Shown here one piece after another: positions 22,177 through 33,052 of a stretch of DNA of 64,000 nt (position 1 is its first letter; each line of letters opens with the position of its first letter). The stretch is from Thozetella sp. PMI_491. Lineage: Eukaryota > Ascomycota > Sordariomycetes > Chaetosphaeriales > Chaetosphaeriaceae. The translations under genes were made by a program, and so were the position numbers. The DNA lies in contig MU270086.1 of the NCBI GenBank assembly GCA_021432635.1, positions 186,001-250,000 of the forward strand, in the 5' to 3' direction. The notes beneath the pieces are model-generated. The model worked only from the letters and a program-made list of their open reading frames with translations. It had not been told where the DNA came from and searched no databases.

Positions 22177-23935
22177 ATGGCGTCATTGATCGAGCCAAAG
22201 ATTCTTGCGTTTTTCGTCATATCTCTTTCTACTGCCGTGTTCTTTGTCACGAGGCTGTCGACTGCTTGGAAGAATGCCAGGACTGCAGAGCGCCTCGGAT
22301 GTAAGCCGCCACCCAAGTTCCCGACAAGCTGGCCGGCTAGGATTTGGCTCCTAGTTGAACTGCTGGCCGCGGATCGCAAGCTACGGCTGCCAGAGTTCTT
22401 CCGAGAGCGCCTAAGATACCTAGGCGAGGACGTATTGACATGCTCATTTCTTCTGGGCCCCTGCGAAGGCTTCTTCACCTGCGACGAAGAGATCATCCAG
22501 ACAGTCCTGTCCAAGAATTTTGACGACTTTGAAATACCTCAGGCGAGGGGCGACGCAGTATTCCCGCTCCTGGGCAGCGGCATATTCACGCAGAACGGAA
22601 AGGCATGGCGCCGGTCGCGGGCGATGCTGCGACCAGCCTTCTTGCGGAACCAGGCCGGCGACCTCGAGTTCGAGGCTAAGCACGTCGAAAACCTGATGCG
22701 TTGTCTCCCGATCGCCGAGTCGCGTGGCAGGTGGACCGAAGAGGTGGACCTACAGGTCTTATTTTTCCGATACACGCTGGACTCGTCTGCCGAGTACTTG
22801 TTCGGCGGTGCTGTTGATTCCCAGCTGCGGCATCTCGGCGTCGGACACGAGAAGACGGGGATTTCTAACACGATCGACTTCGGCGTTGCTTTCGGCGAGG
22901 CGATGGAGGGCATCGCTCTTCGCCTCAAGTGCTTCGATCTTGGCAAATTCGTCTGGCCGGCCGGCCTCTCCAAGGCCTGTAAAGACTGTCACCAATTTGT
23001 GGACGACTATCTCCAACAGCAACTTTGTCGCCTCGCCTGCAGCGGCCAAGAGGCCAAGAAGAAAGGTCAATATCTCTACCTGGAGGGCCTAGCTGCCGAG
23101 ATCAACGATCCGATAGAGTTGCGTTCACAAATATTGAATATCTTTCTTGCTGGCAGAGATGTAAGTGTCTTGCAGTCATCTCCCTTTCTAGCCCACCGCA
23201 CCCACAGTGGGGGACTGCCTCTGGGGCTATCACATAGGCACTAATCGGATGTCGATCTCGAAGACTACGGCAGGTGTGTTGTCTTGGATATTCTACTTCC
23301 TAGCGCGAGACCCTGCACGCTACCAGAAACTCCGGGAGGTGGTGACTCGCGATTTAGGCAGTTTTGGAGACAAACCCGCCTTCGGGCTTGATGAACTCAA
23401 GACCTGCTACTACCTGAAATATGTGGTCGACGAGGTGCTCCGTCTCTATCCAACTCTGCCCCTGAATAGTCGAATCGCGATCAGAGACACAGTCCTTCCG
23501 CGGGGCGGGGGGCCGAATGGAAAGGCCAGGATCTTCGTTCCCAAAGGGTTCCAAGTTGTCTACTCGACATACGACTTGCAGCGCCGGACGCAGATCTGGG
23601 GGGAGGATGCCGACGAGTTTGTCCCAGAGCGCTGGGAAGGAAGGAAAGTGGGGTGGGAATACCTCCCGGTAAGCCCACCTGGAAAGACACAGGCAATACC
23701 TGTAGGCCATCGTCATCGACGCGAGACTAATTTGCGCCTTTTGTAGTTCAATGGTGGTCCACGCGTTTGCTTAGGCCAGCAGCTTGCCCTGACCAAGCTA
23801 GCGTACGTCACAGCACGGCTGGTTCAAAAGTTTGACAAGATCGAGAACTTGGACCCGGAGCCGGTGCAGCACAAAGTGACCCCGACCATCTCGTCCGGCA
23901 CGGGAGTCAGGGTAAGACTGCATGTGGCGGCGTGA
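22177..23935 (+). CDS. Cytochrome P450, CYP52-like
   Basis: The three-exon model is 22177-23160, 23264-23668 and 23747-23935, giving 525 aa. An N-terminal membrane anchor ([17 protein letters not shown]) is followed by [13 protein letters not shown], a phrase typical of the CYP52 alkane/fatty-acid hydroxylase clan. Splicing restores the I-helix LAGRDTTAG, and later come EVLRLYP (ExxR, near residue 384), FVPERWEG, and the haem loop [12 protein letters not shown] with the ligand Cys near 471. All key residues are present, so it looks functional. CYP52-type enzymes omega-hydroxylate long-chain substrates in the ER; the exact family and substrate are inferred. The intron before TTAG uses a CGAAG acceptor chosen because it alone restores the I-helix. 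Confidence 0.9.
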
Positions 23936-24176
23936 GTTGAGATGGACAGTTTTGAGAGACCCCCTTTTGAAACAGTACCGCGATCATTTGATGCAATGCA
24001 TACCTGTACCGGGTTCAGAATATGCGCCCATCTTGGTGTCTTGAAGATGGGCATGGTGAAACAAGGAAGAGCAAAAGACGTAGTGGCCGGGCACCAGGGG
24101 AATAGGATTGTGGGTATCAATTTTTTCAAGGAGCCGGCAGTCTCTATCGACAATGACTTCTGTTGTATCCGTATGC

Positions 24177-24938
24177 TTAACCATTCGCCGTCTTCTGCCC
24201 AAAAAGATCCGTCATGCTGAGCCGCCTTCCTGCTGCCTGTGACCCCGATGCTGTGGAATCGTCCGCCTCGGCCGGCTCGGAAAGATTGCCCTCGGCGGCG
24301 GCGGCGGCGGCAGCGGCGGCCATGCTCTCAGCTAGGGCATCAATAGATGCCTTGATACGTTTCCATACCGAATCGATGATGGCGGCGTTGATCTCGCGCG
24401 TATCGTCCTTGTCAGCGTGCACCCACAAGCCTAGGACCTTGGTGGCGGCGCCGACCTCAGCGCCGTCGGTTGCGTGCTCGTCCTCCAACTTGAGGATGAT
24501 CAGCTCGCCAGCGACCTCGCAGTGGCTGACCTTCATGAGGTCGACAGCCAAGTTGTCGAGCCCCCGGCGATTTAGGATGAAGACACAGGCGCGCGGCACG
24601 GCGTGGCCGTTAGGGAGGAGCAGCGGTTCCTGCTGGCAGACGAACATGGTGCCCTCGACTCCATCCTTGTGCCACTCCTGGTCATCGGCCGAGAAGGCGT
24701 AGACGACGGCATTGGCGGCCTGCGAGAGAATGGATTGTATGTCGGGAAGATGCCGCTGGAGGACGCTGATGTTGAGCTCCGTGTTGGTGCGATGGAGGCT
24801 CGGAGGAACGGGTGGTGCCTCACGCGTCTCCATGTAGTGCGCGGCATCGGACTCGTAATCGGACGCTGCGATTGCACGCGGCCCGCTGCCGCTGGGCTGG
24901 TGGCGGTGCCGGGACTTGCGAGGAGTCGCGCGACTCAT
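24177..24938 (-). CDS. DCP1: mRNA decapping regulator Dcp1
   Basis: This single-exon model encodes 253 aa. An EVH1-like domain spans about residues 45-170: LNISVLQRHLPDIQSILSQA, VVYAFS...EWHKDGVEGTMFV and VFILNRRGLDNLAVDL. This matches fungal Dcp1, the activator of the Dcp2 decapping enzyme in P-bodies. A basic and Ser-rich N-terminus precedes it, and an alanine run of nine residues lies in the C-terminal tail. The first true ATG in frame is used; frame-open sequence upstream lacks an ATG. It is convergent with the P450 gene 241 bp away and divergent from the 5-phosphatase gene. No intron is needed, although Dcp1 genes often have them, so a small upstream exon cannot be excluded. Confidence 0.88.
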   Translation of the reverse strand: MSRATPRKSRHRHQPSGSGPRAIAASDYESDAAHYMETREAPPVPPSLHRTNTELNISVLQRHLPDIQSILSQAANAVVYAFSADDQEWHKDGVEGTMFVCQQEPLLLPNGHAVPRACVFILNRRGLDNLAVDLMKVSHCEVAGELIILKLEDEHATDGAEVGAATKVLGLWVHADKDDTREINAAIIDSVWKRIKASIDALAESMAAAAAAAAAEGNLSEPAEADDSTASGSQAAGRRLSMTDLFGQKTANG

Positions 24939-25911
24939 TGTAGAAGACAGGTGGAGGGTGGTGGTGTTCGGGGGTTCGGGGGTTCTGTCGGCAAGAGGTT
25001 CTGTGGGCAGGGAAACGGACACCTGCGGGACGCCTGCGGAGAGGTGGAAAGCGTGAGGGAGGTAACGACCGCGCTCGCAAGAAACAACCCGTCACGGCAA
25101 GAGCAGCCCTTTCTGCCCCAAGGTGGTGTCATGCACACAAAAAATGCGTTCTGGCTGGAGCTGTTGAGGAGGTTGCCTTAACCAAGGGAGCTGGACTTGG
25201 ATTTTTTGTTTACCGGCTTGAATCCGCGGGGCACTGACCGTCGGAAGGCAGAGCTCGCCGCAACCTCTAGCCTCGAGCCGGGGGCACGCGCCCTCGGGCC
25301 GGCAATGCTGGCATGGCAGCTGGATGGAGCTAGCACAGATCGGCCAACCCCCTGTTCGGGCGGAGCTGTAAGCAAAAGAGGGGCAGCTGGCAACTTTTTA
25401 GACCTGTGGAGGGGAGGGGTGGCGCCCTCTCGAAGCCTCCGATAAGCTTGGCCGATAAGCTCTCAGCGCGTCATCGCACCTCCCTGGACTCCATCCGCCT
25501 GATCGTTCCCAGGTGTCTGCCTGCACCGCACAACCTGGGCCGAACCACTGCAGCAGGGGACCCAGGAACGTGCATCACGTTGGCTTTTTTTGTGTTATTT
25601 TATTTCTCGACGCGGGTATATATTACTGATCCCAGCAGCTTCTTTTGGCATATTCTGCCCAGTGCGTTTTTATACCACTCGCTGTCTCTTGCTACTTTGC
25701 GCGCCCGCCCCCCCGAGTCATTTTGGCCGAACATGCACGAGAGACGGGTGCATGTCTAGCTGCGCTAATACGCTCGACGCCCATTGCTGCATGGTAGCTT
25801 GAAGATTCCGACTTGGAGGCTCGCCCTGCCTCACTTCCCCTCTCTCCCTTCCTCTTCTTCGTACCACCGCCGCGCCCCGCTTCGGCGTCGCAACCCTCGC
25901 TCCTTGCCGCG
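24939..25911. other. Divergent promoter region, Dcp1 and 5-phosphatase
   Basis: This is shared 5' DNA of two housekeeping-type genes on opposite strands. It contains a TATATATT element near 25.62 kb and CT-rich stretches before the 5-phosphatase ATG. No further gene was seen. Confidence 0.5.
25617..25624 (+). promoter_or_regulatory. Possible TATA element of the 5-phosphatase gene
   Basis: GGGTATATATTAC lies about 290 bp upstream of the ATG. Motif only. Confidence 0.3.
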
Positions 25912-28900
25912 ATGTCGAGCCCCGAGCCCCCTCGGGCCGAGTCGACCACGACCGAGCCTGTCGACCTCTCTTTGAGCAGCCCTCACTCCCTCCAACGCGC
26001 CGTCTACGCCCGTCGACGCGAGTATACCCGGCCGCACCGCATACGGATCAAAGTGGCCACGTGGAATGTGGCTGCATGTCCCGGCACCGACAAGGACCTG
26101 GCAGGGTGGCTTGCCTCAGGAACCGGCCTCGAAGCCAAGCTTGCGTCTCTCGACTTGTCGCAGAACCACAATTCCGAACCCGACCATGGCAGCCACAGCG
26201 TCCAAGGGGAAACCGAGGACGCAACGGACGAGTCCGTTCGTCTCGTGGACGGGACCAACATTGGCCTATACGTTCTCGGCCTACAGGAGGTAGTCGATTT
26301 GAGCTCGGCCACGACCCAGGTTATGAACCGGGTATACGCCGCCGACTCTAGTCCAATGGAAAAGTGGAAAACAGCCATGCAGTCGGCAGTGCCGGAGGGA
26401 TACAGCCTGGTGACGTCGGACCAACTCTCTGGGCTGCTACTCTTAGTCTACGCATCGCCAGAGGTGGCGCCAACCATCAGCAACGTAAGCACCGTCTCCG
26501 TGGGCACCGGGCTGTTCGGCGTCATGGGAAACAAAGGCGCCGTTACCACCCGAATAGTCTTAGGCGAGGCCACCAAGCTGGTTTTTGTTAACTGTCATCT
26601 TGCGAGCGGCCACGAGGCCGCCTTCCTGGACCGGCGGATCTGGGATGCCAACCAGATATTGAGCCGCACGGCCTTCCAGCCGCTCACCTTCGCTGGTGTC
26701 ACGGAGGCCCAGGGGGAGAAGATCGGGGACGAGGACTTTGCGTTTTGGTTTGGGGACCTAAACTTCCGCCTCGACGGTCTCCCCGGCGACGATATCCGCC
26801 GGCTCCTGATGTTGCATACCCGGGGCGAGTATGACCTAAGCAAGACGACCCGCAGGGAGGACTCGTTGGAAGGCGAGGCCATCGTGGTGCAGCGCAATTC
26901 TGAGAGCAGTGACGAGGTCACTGATCAGGATTCCTCTACTACTAGATCCACAGATCAAGCGACTGAGGACACACTCTCGTTGCCGGATCCCGACGACTTC
27001 CCGGATGATCCGCACGGGGACCCGGCCTCCCTGCAGGCCACGCTGGACTCCCTTCTTCCTCACGATCAGCTCCTGCGTGTAATGAAGGAGCGCAAGCTCT
27101 TCCACGACGGTTGGCGAGAAGGGCCTATCACATTCCTGCCGTCTTACAAGTACGACGTGGGTACTGTTGGCCTGTTCGACTCGAGCGAGAAGCGCCGAGC
27201 GCCGAGCTGGTGTGATCGCGTCTTGTTCCGTACCCGCAAGGACTACCAGGATTATCAGACCAAAGTCGAGGAGGAAGAGGAGGCGCGCAAGAAGGACGAG
27301 GAGATGAAGGCGCGCGGTATCGACCAGGCGGGCGATGACGACGAGGTGCTTTTTGATTACGACCCCGCGAGGGATGGCGAGGAGGAACCCCAAGGGCAGG
27401 CCGGGCTTGACTACGATGAGTATGACGAGGATGACGACGAGGGGCTGGTGGTTACCGAGGCGGGCGCCGTGGACCGCGTCCAACTCGACCTGTACACATC
27501 GCACCAGCGCGTCACATCTTCAGACCACAAGCCGGTTGTTTCCTTGTTCACGCTAGACTACGACGCCGTTGTGCCGGACCTCAAGGCCAAGGTCCATGCC
27601 GAGGTGGCGCGCGAGCTCGACCGGGCCGAGAACGAGGGGCGCCCAGGCATCACTATTGTCGTCGATGCCCGAGAGCAAGGCGGATCGTCCCAGGCATCAA
27701 GCACCAGCGGCATGGACCACGTAGTGGACTTCGGGGAAGTACGGTACCTGCAGAAAGAGATATCATTTTTAACCCTCGCGAACACCGGTCGCGTCTCTGC
27801 CACGTTCTCGTTCGTTGAGAAGCCGTCGACTGAGGACCCGGATGGCAGCAGCATACCCCAGTGGCTAAGCAGCTCGTTCGTGCGGTCGGACTTTGACGAG
27901 GACTCCAGCGAGGAGCGGCTGGGCAAAGAGGTGACTCTTGAGCCTGGCGAAACAGTCAAGGCGATGCTCGAGGTCATCGTGGAGGACATGTTTCATGCAC
28001 GCATGCTCAATGACGGCCAGTCTCGACTCGAAGATGTCTTAGTGCTCAGGGTGACGGATGGGAGGGACCACTTCATCCCGGTGCATGCGGCATGGTCGCC
28101 AACGTGTATCGGCCGGTCGATCGAAGAGCTGATCCGCGTCCCGGACGGCGGCATCAAGGTGTTTGCCAAGTCGCTCGCCGACACGAAGGGCTTCAGCGGC
28201 TCCATCCCGTACGACCTCGATGTCCGTTGCGCCGCGCCGAAGGAGCTCTTCAAGCTGACCGACGCCGCCGAGTCTCTGACGGAACGTGTCCTCGCCGATG
28301 CACAAATGCTCGAGAACTACCAAATGCCGGAGAGCCCCGGATGGCCATTCGAAGAGTCCTCCTGGAAGTTCACGGACAAGGCGAGACGGAGGTCGCTTCT
28401 CATCGGGCTGATCGCAGCCCTAGACGAGGATAAGGCCATCGCCGACGCCTTTCTCCCGGAAATAACGGCAATCGAGCGGCTCGAGTCTGTTGCCGAAGTG
28501 TTACTCCTGTTCCTCCGCAGCCTGACGGATGGTATCGTCACAATGCCGATCTGGGCACGCATTGAGCAGGCATCGCTCCCGTCGATTGCTCAGCCCGCAT
28601 CGGTGCCACGGCCAGCAACCGACCCTGTGTCAGAGGACGACAAGGCCGCCGTGCTCGATATCCTTGGCTCGGCTCCGAACCACAATATTTCTTTTGTGTT
28701 TCTCACAGCTGCGCTCACAAAGATTATCGCGGAGCTGTCTCCACTGAGCCAGGCGTCTCTCGACGTCCTCAAATCGGGACCCACCGGCCTCGGACTAGGC
28801 GCGCTCGGCAGGAGGTCCATCAGTTTCCGCCGCAGCGGGACTACCCCGGCGGCCGAAGCGGCGGCCATAGCATTGGAGAAAAGACAGGCGCGGGAGCGCC

Positions 28901-29031
28901 GGATTGCCGAAATCTTCGGCAAGATTGTCTGCCGGGCACCTGCGCCGGAGAAGGAGAAGGACAAGAAAGCCCTCGAGGACCGGCAGAAGGCACTCCTCCA
29001 GCTCTTCCTTGCGAAGCGAGACGACAGCTAA
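25912..29031 (+). CDS. Inositol polyphosphate 5-phosphatase, OCRL-like
   Basis: This intronless gene encodes 1039 aa. The catalytic 5-phosphatase domain spans about residues 40-545, with VATWNVAACPG, GLQEVVDL, VMGNKGAV, NCHLASGHEA, WFGDLNFRLD, LPSYKYD, RRAPSWCDRVLF and SSDHKPVVSLF in order. It should remove the 5-phosphate from PI(4,5)P2-type lipids. Two acidic, low-complexity insertions lie inside this domain, near residues 325-370 and 445-520. After the domain come an ASH-like beta segment (LTLANTGRVSATFSFVEKP) and a helical RhoGAP-like region (about 750-1000), the OCRL/INPP5B order. There is no CAAX box. Membrane trafficking is the likely role. The first ATG in frame (MSSPEP) was chosen; upstream in-frame sequence has no ATG. 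Confidence 0.92.
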   Translation: MSSPEPPRAESTTTEPVDLSLSSPHSLQRAVYARRREYTRPHRIRIKVATWNVAACPGTDKDLAGWLASGTGLEAKLASLDLSQNHNSEPDHGSHSVQGETEDATDESVRLVDGTNIGLYVLGLQEVVDLSSATTQVMNRVYAADSSPMEKWKTAMQSAVPEGYSLVTSDQLSGLLLLVYASPEVAPTISNVSTVSVGTGLFGVMGNKGAVTTRIVLGEATKLVFVNCHLASGHEAAFLDRRIWDANQILSRTAFQPLTFAGVTEAQGEKIGDEDFAFWFGDLNFRLDGLPGDDIRRLLMLHTRGEYDLSKTTRREDSLEGEAIVVQRNSESSDEVTDQDSSTTRSTDQATEDTLSLPDPDDFPDDPHGDPASLQATLDSLLPHDQLLRVMKERKLFHDGWREGPITFLPSYKYDVGTVGLFDSSEKRRAPSWCDRVLFRTRKDYQDYQTKVEEEEEARKKDEEMKARGIDQAGDDDEVLFDYDPARDGEEEPQGQAGLDYDEYDEDDDEGLVVTEAGAVDRVQLDLYTSHQRVTSSDHKPVVSLFTLDYDAVVPDLKAKVHAEVARELDRAENEGRPGITIVVDAREQGGSSQASSTSGMDHVVDFGEVRYLQKEISFLTLANTGRVSATFSFVEKPSTEDPDGSSIPQWLSSSFVRSDFDEDSSEERLGKEVTLEPGETVKAMLEVIVEDMFHARMLNDGQSRLEDVLVLRVTDGRDHFIPVHAAWSPTCIGRSIEELIRVPDGGIKVFAKSLADTKGFSGSIPYDLDVRCAAPKELFKLTDAAESLTERVLADAQMLENYQMPESPGWPFEESSWKFTDKARRRSLLIGLIAALDEDKAIADAFLPEITAIERLESVAEVLLLFLRSLTDGIVTMPIWARIEQASLPSIAQPASVPRPATDPVSEDDKAAVLDILGSAPNHNISFVFLTAALTKIIAELSPLSQASLDVLKSGPTGLGLGALGRRSISFRRSGTTPAAEAAAIALEKRQARERRIAEIFGKIVCRAPAPEKEKDKKALEDRQKALLQLFLAKRDDS

Positions 29032-30058
29032 TGCATGTAATTATGACCACCATGGATAATGTTGTAAGGATAATATGACATGGGACGCTGCGCTGCATTT
29101 CACGCGACAGGCATCCCTATTGCGAGTTTAAGGCCTGGCCTTCACCTCACCTTCTTGTATAAATTTCGTTACATGGCTGTCTGCTTGGCTTAGGTTAGCC
29201 TTGAGATGCTCAACCTATGCTAGCTTCTAAACCTCAGGTACGTAGCATTTTGGGTCTCCTGGACTGATTGCGCCTCCCCTCAGCGTGGCACCAGTGAAGG
29301 CAGGAAGAACGATGTTTACCGGCTGGGAAGCCACGAGGAACTGCCAAAGGGTCGCACGATTGTCATATTACACCTGACCTTCCGTTCATGCGTCGAGTGG
29401 ACAGAGAATCTCGAATCCCGACTACCTAGTTGCCACAGGACCGGGACCTGACATTCCCTCTGAGTCAGTCCGACAAATGACTTGGTCATCAAATTTCCAG
29501 GAAGTTCATTCTTTTTTGGATTGTGTATCTTCCCCCGAACTGTCTCTTGCCTACCTATTAGTTATTCAACAAGAAAGTTAGTCTCACACGATAGCCTCGT
29601 GGGAATGCCTTCCAGCCGAATTCGCCCGTGCAGACCACCACTGACGCAAGAGACTTCACGACGGGCTTCGGCCCAAAGCTTAGGTTACCTTCAGCTACCC
29701 AGATCACTACGCTCGCTCATCGGCACTTCATGGAGAGAGCTCAATAGGGCACTGCAGAAACCAGGCAGTCTCCAGCCAGTTACATGAGAAACGCAAACAT
29801 CTCTACGCCTACCCTCCCTCGCGACTTGCTGAACCAGAGATACCCATTAAGAAGGACCTCGATCCGTCGATCTTGCGCACTATTGCTCGTCTCCCTCCAC
29901 CTGCGAGACCAGAGCACCGTTGACCGTGGAGTACTCCTCAAGAAAACGTGGCACTTCGTTCGATATCGAGCCCTCTTCATGTCCATGCTGAGAGGTTGCT
30001 ACCTAAACCTGCACCGTTGCGATTATAACGCCCAGATCATCCGAGTCTGCTAGCTAGC
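29032..30058. other. Intergenic
   Basis: This is the 3' flank of the 5-phosphatase gene and upstream DNA of an orphan gene. The short frames near 29.5-30.0 kb show no recognisable product. Confidence 0.45.
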
Positions 30059-30784
30059 ATGTCCACGCTGGCGCGACGGGCAATGCGCCGGCGGCTAGAG
30101 TTGCACCTCACAGAGATGAGAAAGATCGAATCGGCAATCAAGAACTTCGGGGAGAGAGAGGGCACAAATTTGGCCGATCATGAGGCTTCGAAGGACAGGG
30201 CGTCTTCAAAGACTACTCCTCCTTCCAATAGTCCAACCGGGCAAAAGGACGATGCCGCTATCCCGTTGGCAGAGGCAGAGATGACTAGTTCACCAACGCA
30301 GAATACTCACACTGCTAATAGAGGTACCGCCCCCGACACCCAGAAGCTCCCTGTCAAGCCTGAGGATGTCAGCTTGGAAATCCTGTCAAGGGGAACAGCG
30401 CCCAGCCTAAGTACAGCTCACCATGCTGTCGTCACCTCAGCCGCAGCCTCCAAGTTCGTTGCATACTCGTGCACCGTCAAGCACATGCACAAAGGGGTTA
30501 AGAAGAACCTGAGAAAAATCGAGGACGCGCACCAGAAGCTGATGGACGAGCGCTGGAGGTCGATGAGTGCCCGGGCGCAGTTCGAGCAGCGTTGCCGTCA
30601 TCTCATCCGGCTGAACTGGACGGTCGAGGAAGCACCGAACAAATTGGAGAAGAGCAGTCTCTGCCACGCTTGCACTCCGGAGGACATGGTGTGGGACGAC
30701 ATGGTGCAGGTGGAGGCCAGGAGAAGCGCAGAGGGCTACGCATACCGCCGAGACGAGCTCGGCCGACGTGTGACACATCTCTAA
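30059..30784 (+). CDS. Hypothetical protein, charged with helical C-terminal half
   Basis: A 241-aa open frame starts at an ATG just after a stop-rich leader. I recognise no family. The N-terminal 45 residues are basic and helix-prone (RRAMRRRLELHLTEMRKIE). A Ser/Thr/Pro-rich low-complexity middle follows (about 45-120). The C-terminal half is charged and probably helical (KHMHKGVKKNLRKIEDAHQK, ERWRSMSARAQFEQRCRHL). There is no signal peptide or membrane segment, so it is nuclear or cytosolic if real. The unbroken frame and ordered composition favour a gene, but there is no homology-type evidence and additional exons are possible. Confidence 0.5.
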   Translation: MSTLARRAMRRRLELHLTEMRKIESAIKNFGEREGTNLADHEASKDRASSKTTPPSNSPTGQKDDAAIPLAEAEMTSSPTQNTHTANRGTAPDTQKLPVKPEDVSLEILSRGTAPSLSTAHHAVVTSAAASKFVAYSCTVKHMHKGVKKNLRKIEDAHQKLMDERWRSMSARAQFEQRCRHLIRLNWTVEEAPNKLEKSSLCHACTPEDMVWDDMVQVEARRSAEGYAYRRDELGRRVTHL

Positions 30785-31137
30785 ATTCCTATAGAAAGAT
30801 GGAAAGATTGACGTTTGTCCATAGACTGGTGCTTTTCCGCCCCTGTCTGCGATTTGCATTAGCTGAATAATGCCTAATTGACATTTTTTCGTCGCCGCAT
30901 TTACATCACTGCTGCGCTCGTGACGGCGCCTGGGTCACGCTGTTCCTCTCCCTCTTGTAGCTAAGTAGCTCCGCCGGAGCTATAGCCGGTGCCGGCGAAC
31001 AAGTCACCTTTTCATAGGACGAGCGTTTGTAGTTTGTACAATGCTAAACTTGGTTCAGGATAGCCCGTAATAGTGACGCTATAAGATGGAGGCACAAAAA
31101 GGACGGGCGTAAAATTTGCTATCCATGTAGTCTTTGA
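30785..31137. other. Intergenic, convergent ends
   Basis: This is 3' flank between the orphan gene and the Dal5-type permease. Nothing was recognised. Confidence 0.5.
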
Positions 31138-33052
31138 TCACAGTGCATATCTAAAGAACAAATTTTGCTTGTCTGTCAGGTCTTTGAATGCCTGTGTGTC
31201 CCTTTCGCTCTCATCAAGATCGAGAGATTCCCTGTGTCTATTTTCCCTAGAAAGGAGGAAATACAGCGAGGACGCAGAAACAATCGTGATGCAGTAGCTG
31301 GAAATAGATTAGCAAGCCCTCTTATGGGAAGTCTTCATGTTTTACGTGCCTGCCGCGAGGACATGGCTAGAGGTATCCGCCGGATACGTTGCGCACTCGT
31401 CTACAGGCGCGCGAGGCGACTCACCAGATGATCAGGGCTGTCCACAGCATTGGGTAGTGGTCAGCCTTTGTCTGTGTCTTCACGAGGTTCGGGCCAATGA
31501 TGTTGCCGACGGTGTACGCAACAAACACAGCTGAAGCCGTGAAGCTCTTCTTGGTCTCCCCGGCAACATTGGCGGCGCCCAGAGCCACGGTCAGGCTGAC
31601 AACGGGCCCGAAGAAACCAATTATGGCGTAACCGACGACAGGAGCAGCAGGACGATGGCCCCATCCGGATTTCCAGATGATGGCGAACCCTGCAATCACC
31701 GGAAGGGTGCAGGCGATGAGTAGGAAGATCCGCAGATCCTTACGTTTTGAGCACAGCCAACCGGTTAGGACGATGCCGAATCCCGAGATCGCTCCAAGGG
31801 GAAACTGGATGAGAATGCTCTCCAGGCTTGTGAAGCCAAACGTGGACACAATCAGTGGCCCGAACCCCGAAACAGCGCCGTTTACGGTATATCTAAGGCG
31901 AGATTAGCGGCAGGCATGGGCTAGAGGCCTAGTGTCGGTGGAACGCACGCAGAAGCCATGGTCAATGCGACTAGGTACACTTTGAGGTCAAGGGCTGCCT
32001 CTTTGATCTGACTCCACTTGATCGTCTGGTTTCGAACGCCGGTTTGGCCGTATTTGAGACGCTTGACGGCGACGACGCGCTCTTCTGGGGTCAAGAACCA
32101 CGCCGTCTGTGGGGAGTTCGGTAGAAAGATGCAGCAGATGCCGAAGACGAACGTCAGAAGGCCGGCAAACACGTAGATGTACTGCCAGCTGGCGAGCGCT
32201 CCGCCGTGGATTTGGGCGAACCCGTAGTTAAAGGCACCGCCAATGATGGTAAACCACCCCGTAGCAGAGAACCACCAGCTCTGTCGGAGAGCCTGTTCCT
32301 GCTGGGTGTAATAGCCACTAACGATAACCATGAACCCTGTGGGGATGATGGACTCCGTGAACCCTAACGCAAGTGATAAGCAGAACTATCGCATGAGGCA
32401 CGATGCAAGGGGCCGCGGCATACCGAGGAAGAATCTCTGCACAAGCAAGCCTTGCCAGGTAGAAACACCTGCCGTGGAAGCACATATTATCGCCCACAGG
32501 ACCACAGCAGGGGCGAGCGTCCGCGGGAGGTCCAGGCGCTGGAGGAGATACGTCAACGGGTACGACCCAACTAGCTGGCCGAAGTAGAAGATGGAAGTAG
32601 CCCAGCTTAGACGGCTTGTATCCGTTGTCGGAGGCGTCGTGGAGGTGTCGGTTACCGAAAGCTGCAGATCCGTCGTCATACCAAACAGCACGGCGTTTCC
32701 GAGGATGGCCTTTCAAAGACACAAAGTTAGTGGGCGGAGACTGAATGGAATCAATACCTTCGGTGCATCTCACTTTATCGTAATATACGAGCCCATAGCC
32801 TCCCGACAGAGTGTCAGCACACGTCGTGTATAGCAAATGCGCCGAAGGGGGATGCTCACCAACGATCATCACCGGTACAAGGAACCAATCAATCTTCCTC
32901 ACTACCCTGCGTTCGACCTCGGGATCAATGGGCTGTCTGTCTTCTACTGCCAGCTCCAAGGCCGACAGGCATTCCCTTGTGTTGGTGTCCGGGCTCGTGA
33001 TCGTCTCCTTGGTGCCTGCCGGGCCGTGCTCCTGCTCGGATGGTGCCATCAT
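31138..33052 (-). CDS. Dal5-type MFS anion:cation symporter (allantoate/nicotinate permease family)
   Basis: The six-exon model is 33052-32860, 32799-32774, 32709-32424, 32363-31949, 31892-31425 and 31297-31138, giving 515 aa. Exon 2 is 26 bp. Every junction is GT..AG and in phase, and the joins give YGLVYYDKAILGNAVLFG, RFFLGFTESIIPTGF, LTMASAYTVNGAVSGFGP and LTDKQNLFFRYAL at the end, all typical of the family. The N-terminus has the usual DPEVERRVVRKIDWFLVPVM block before the first membrane helix. Family members import allantoate, nicotinate, pantothenate, biotin precursors or other organic anions with protons; the substrate here is unknown. The last exon, which ends in a DLTDK..FRY motif, is easy to miss because it follows a 127-bp intron. 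Confidence 0.92.

Noticed and set aside
26836-27504. 222-codon antisense frame inside the 5-phosphatase
   Set aside because: It mirrors the acidic low-complexity insertion on the other strand; its repetitive Val/Leu content is an artefact.
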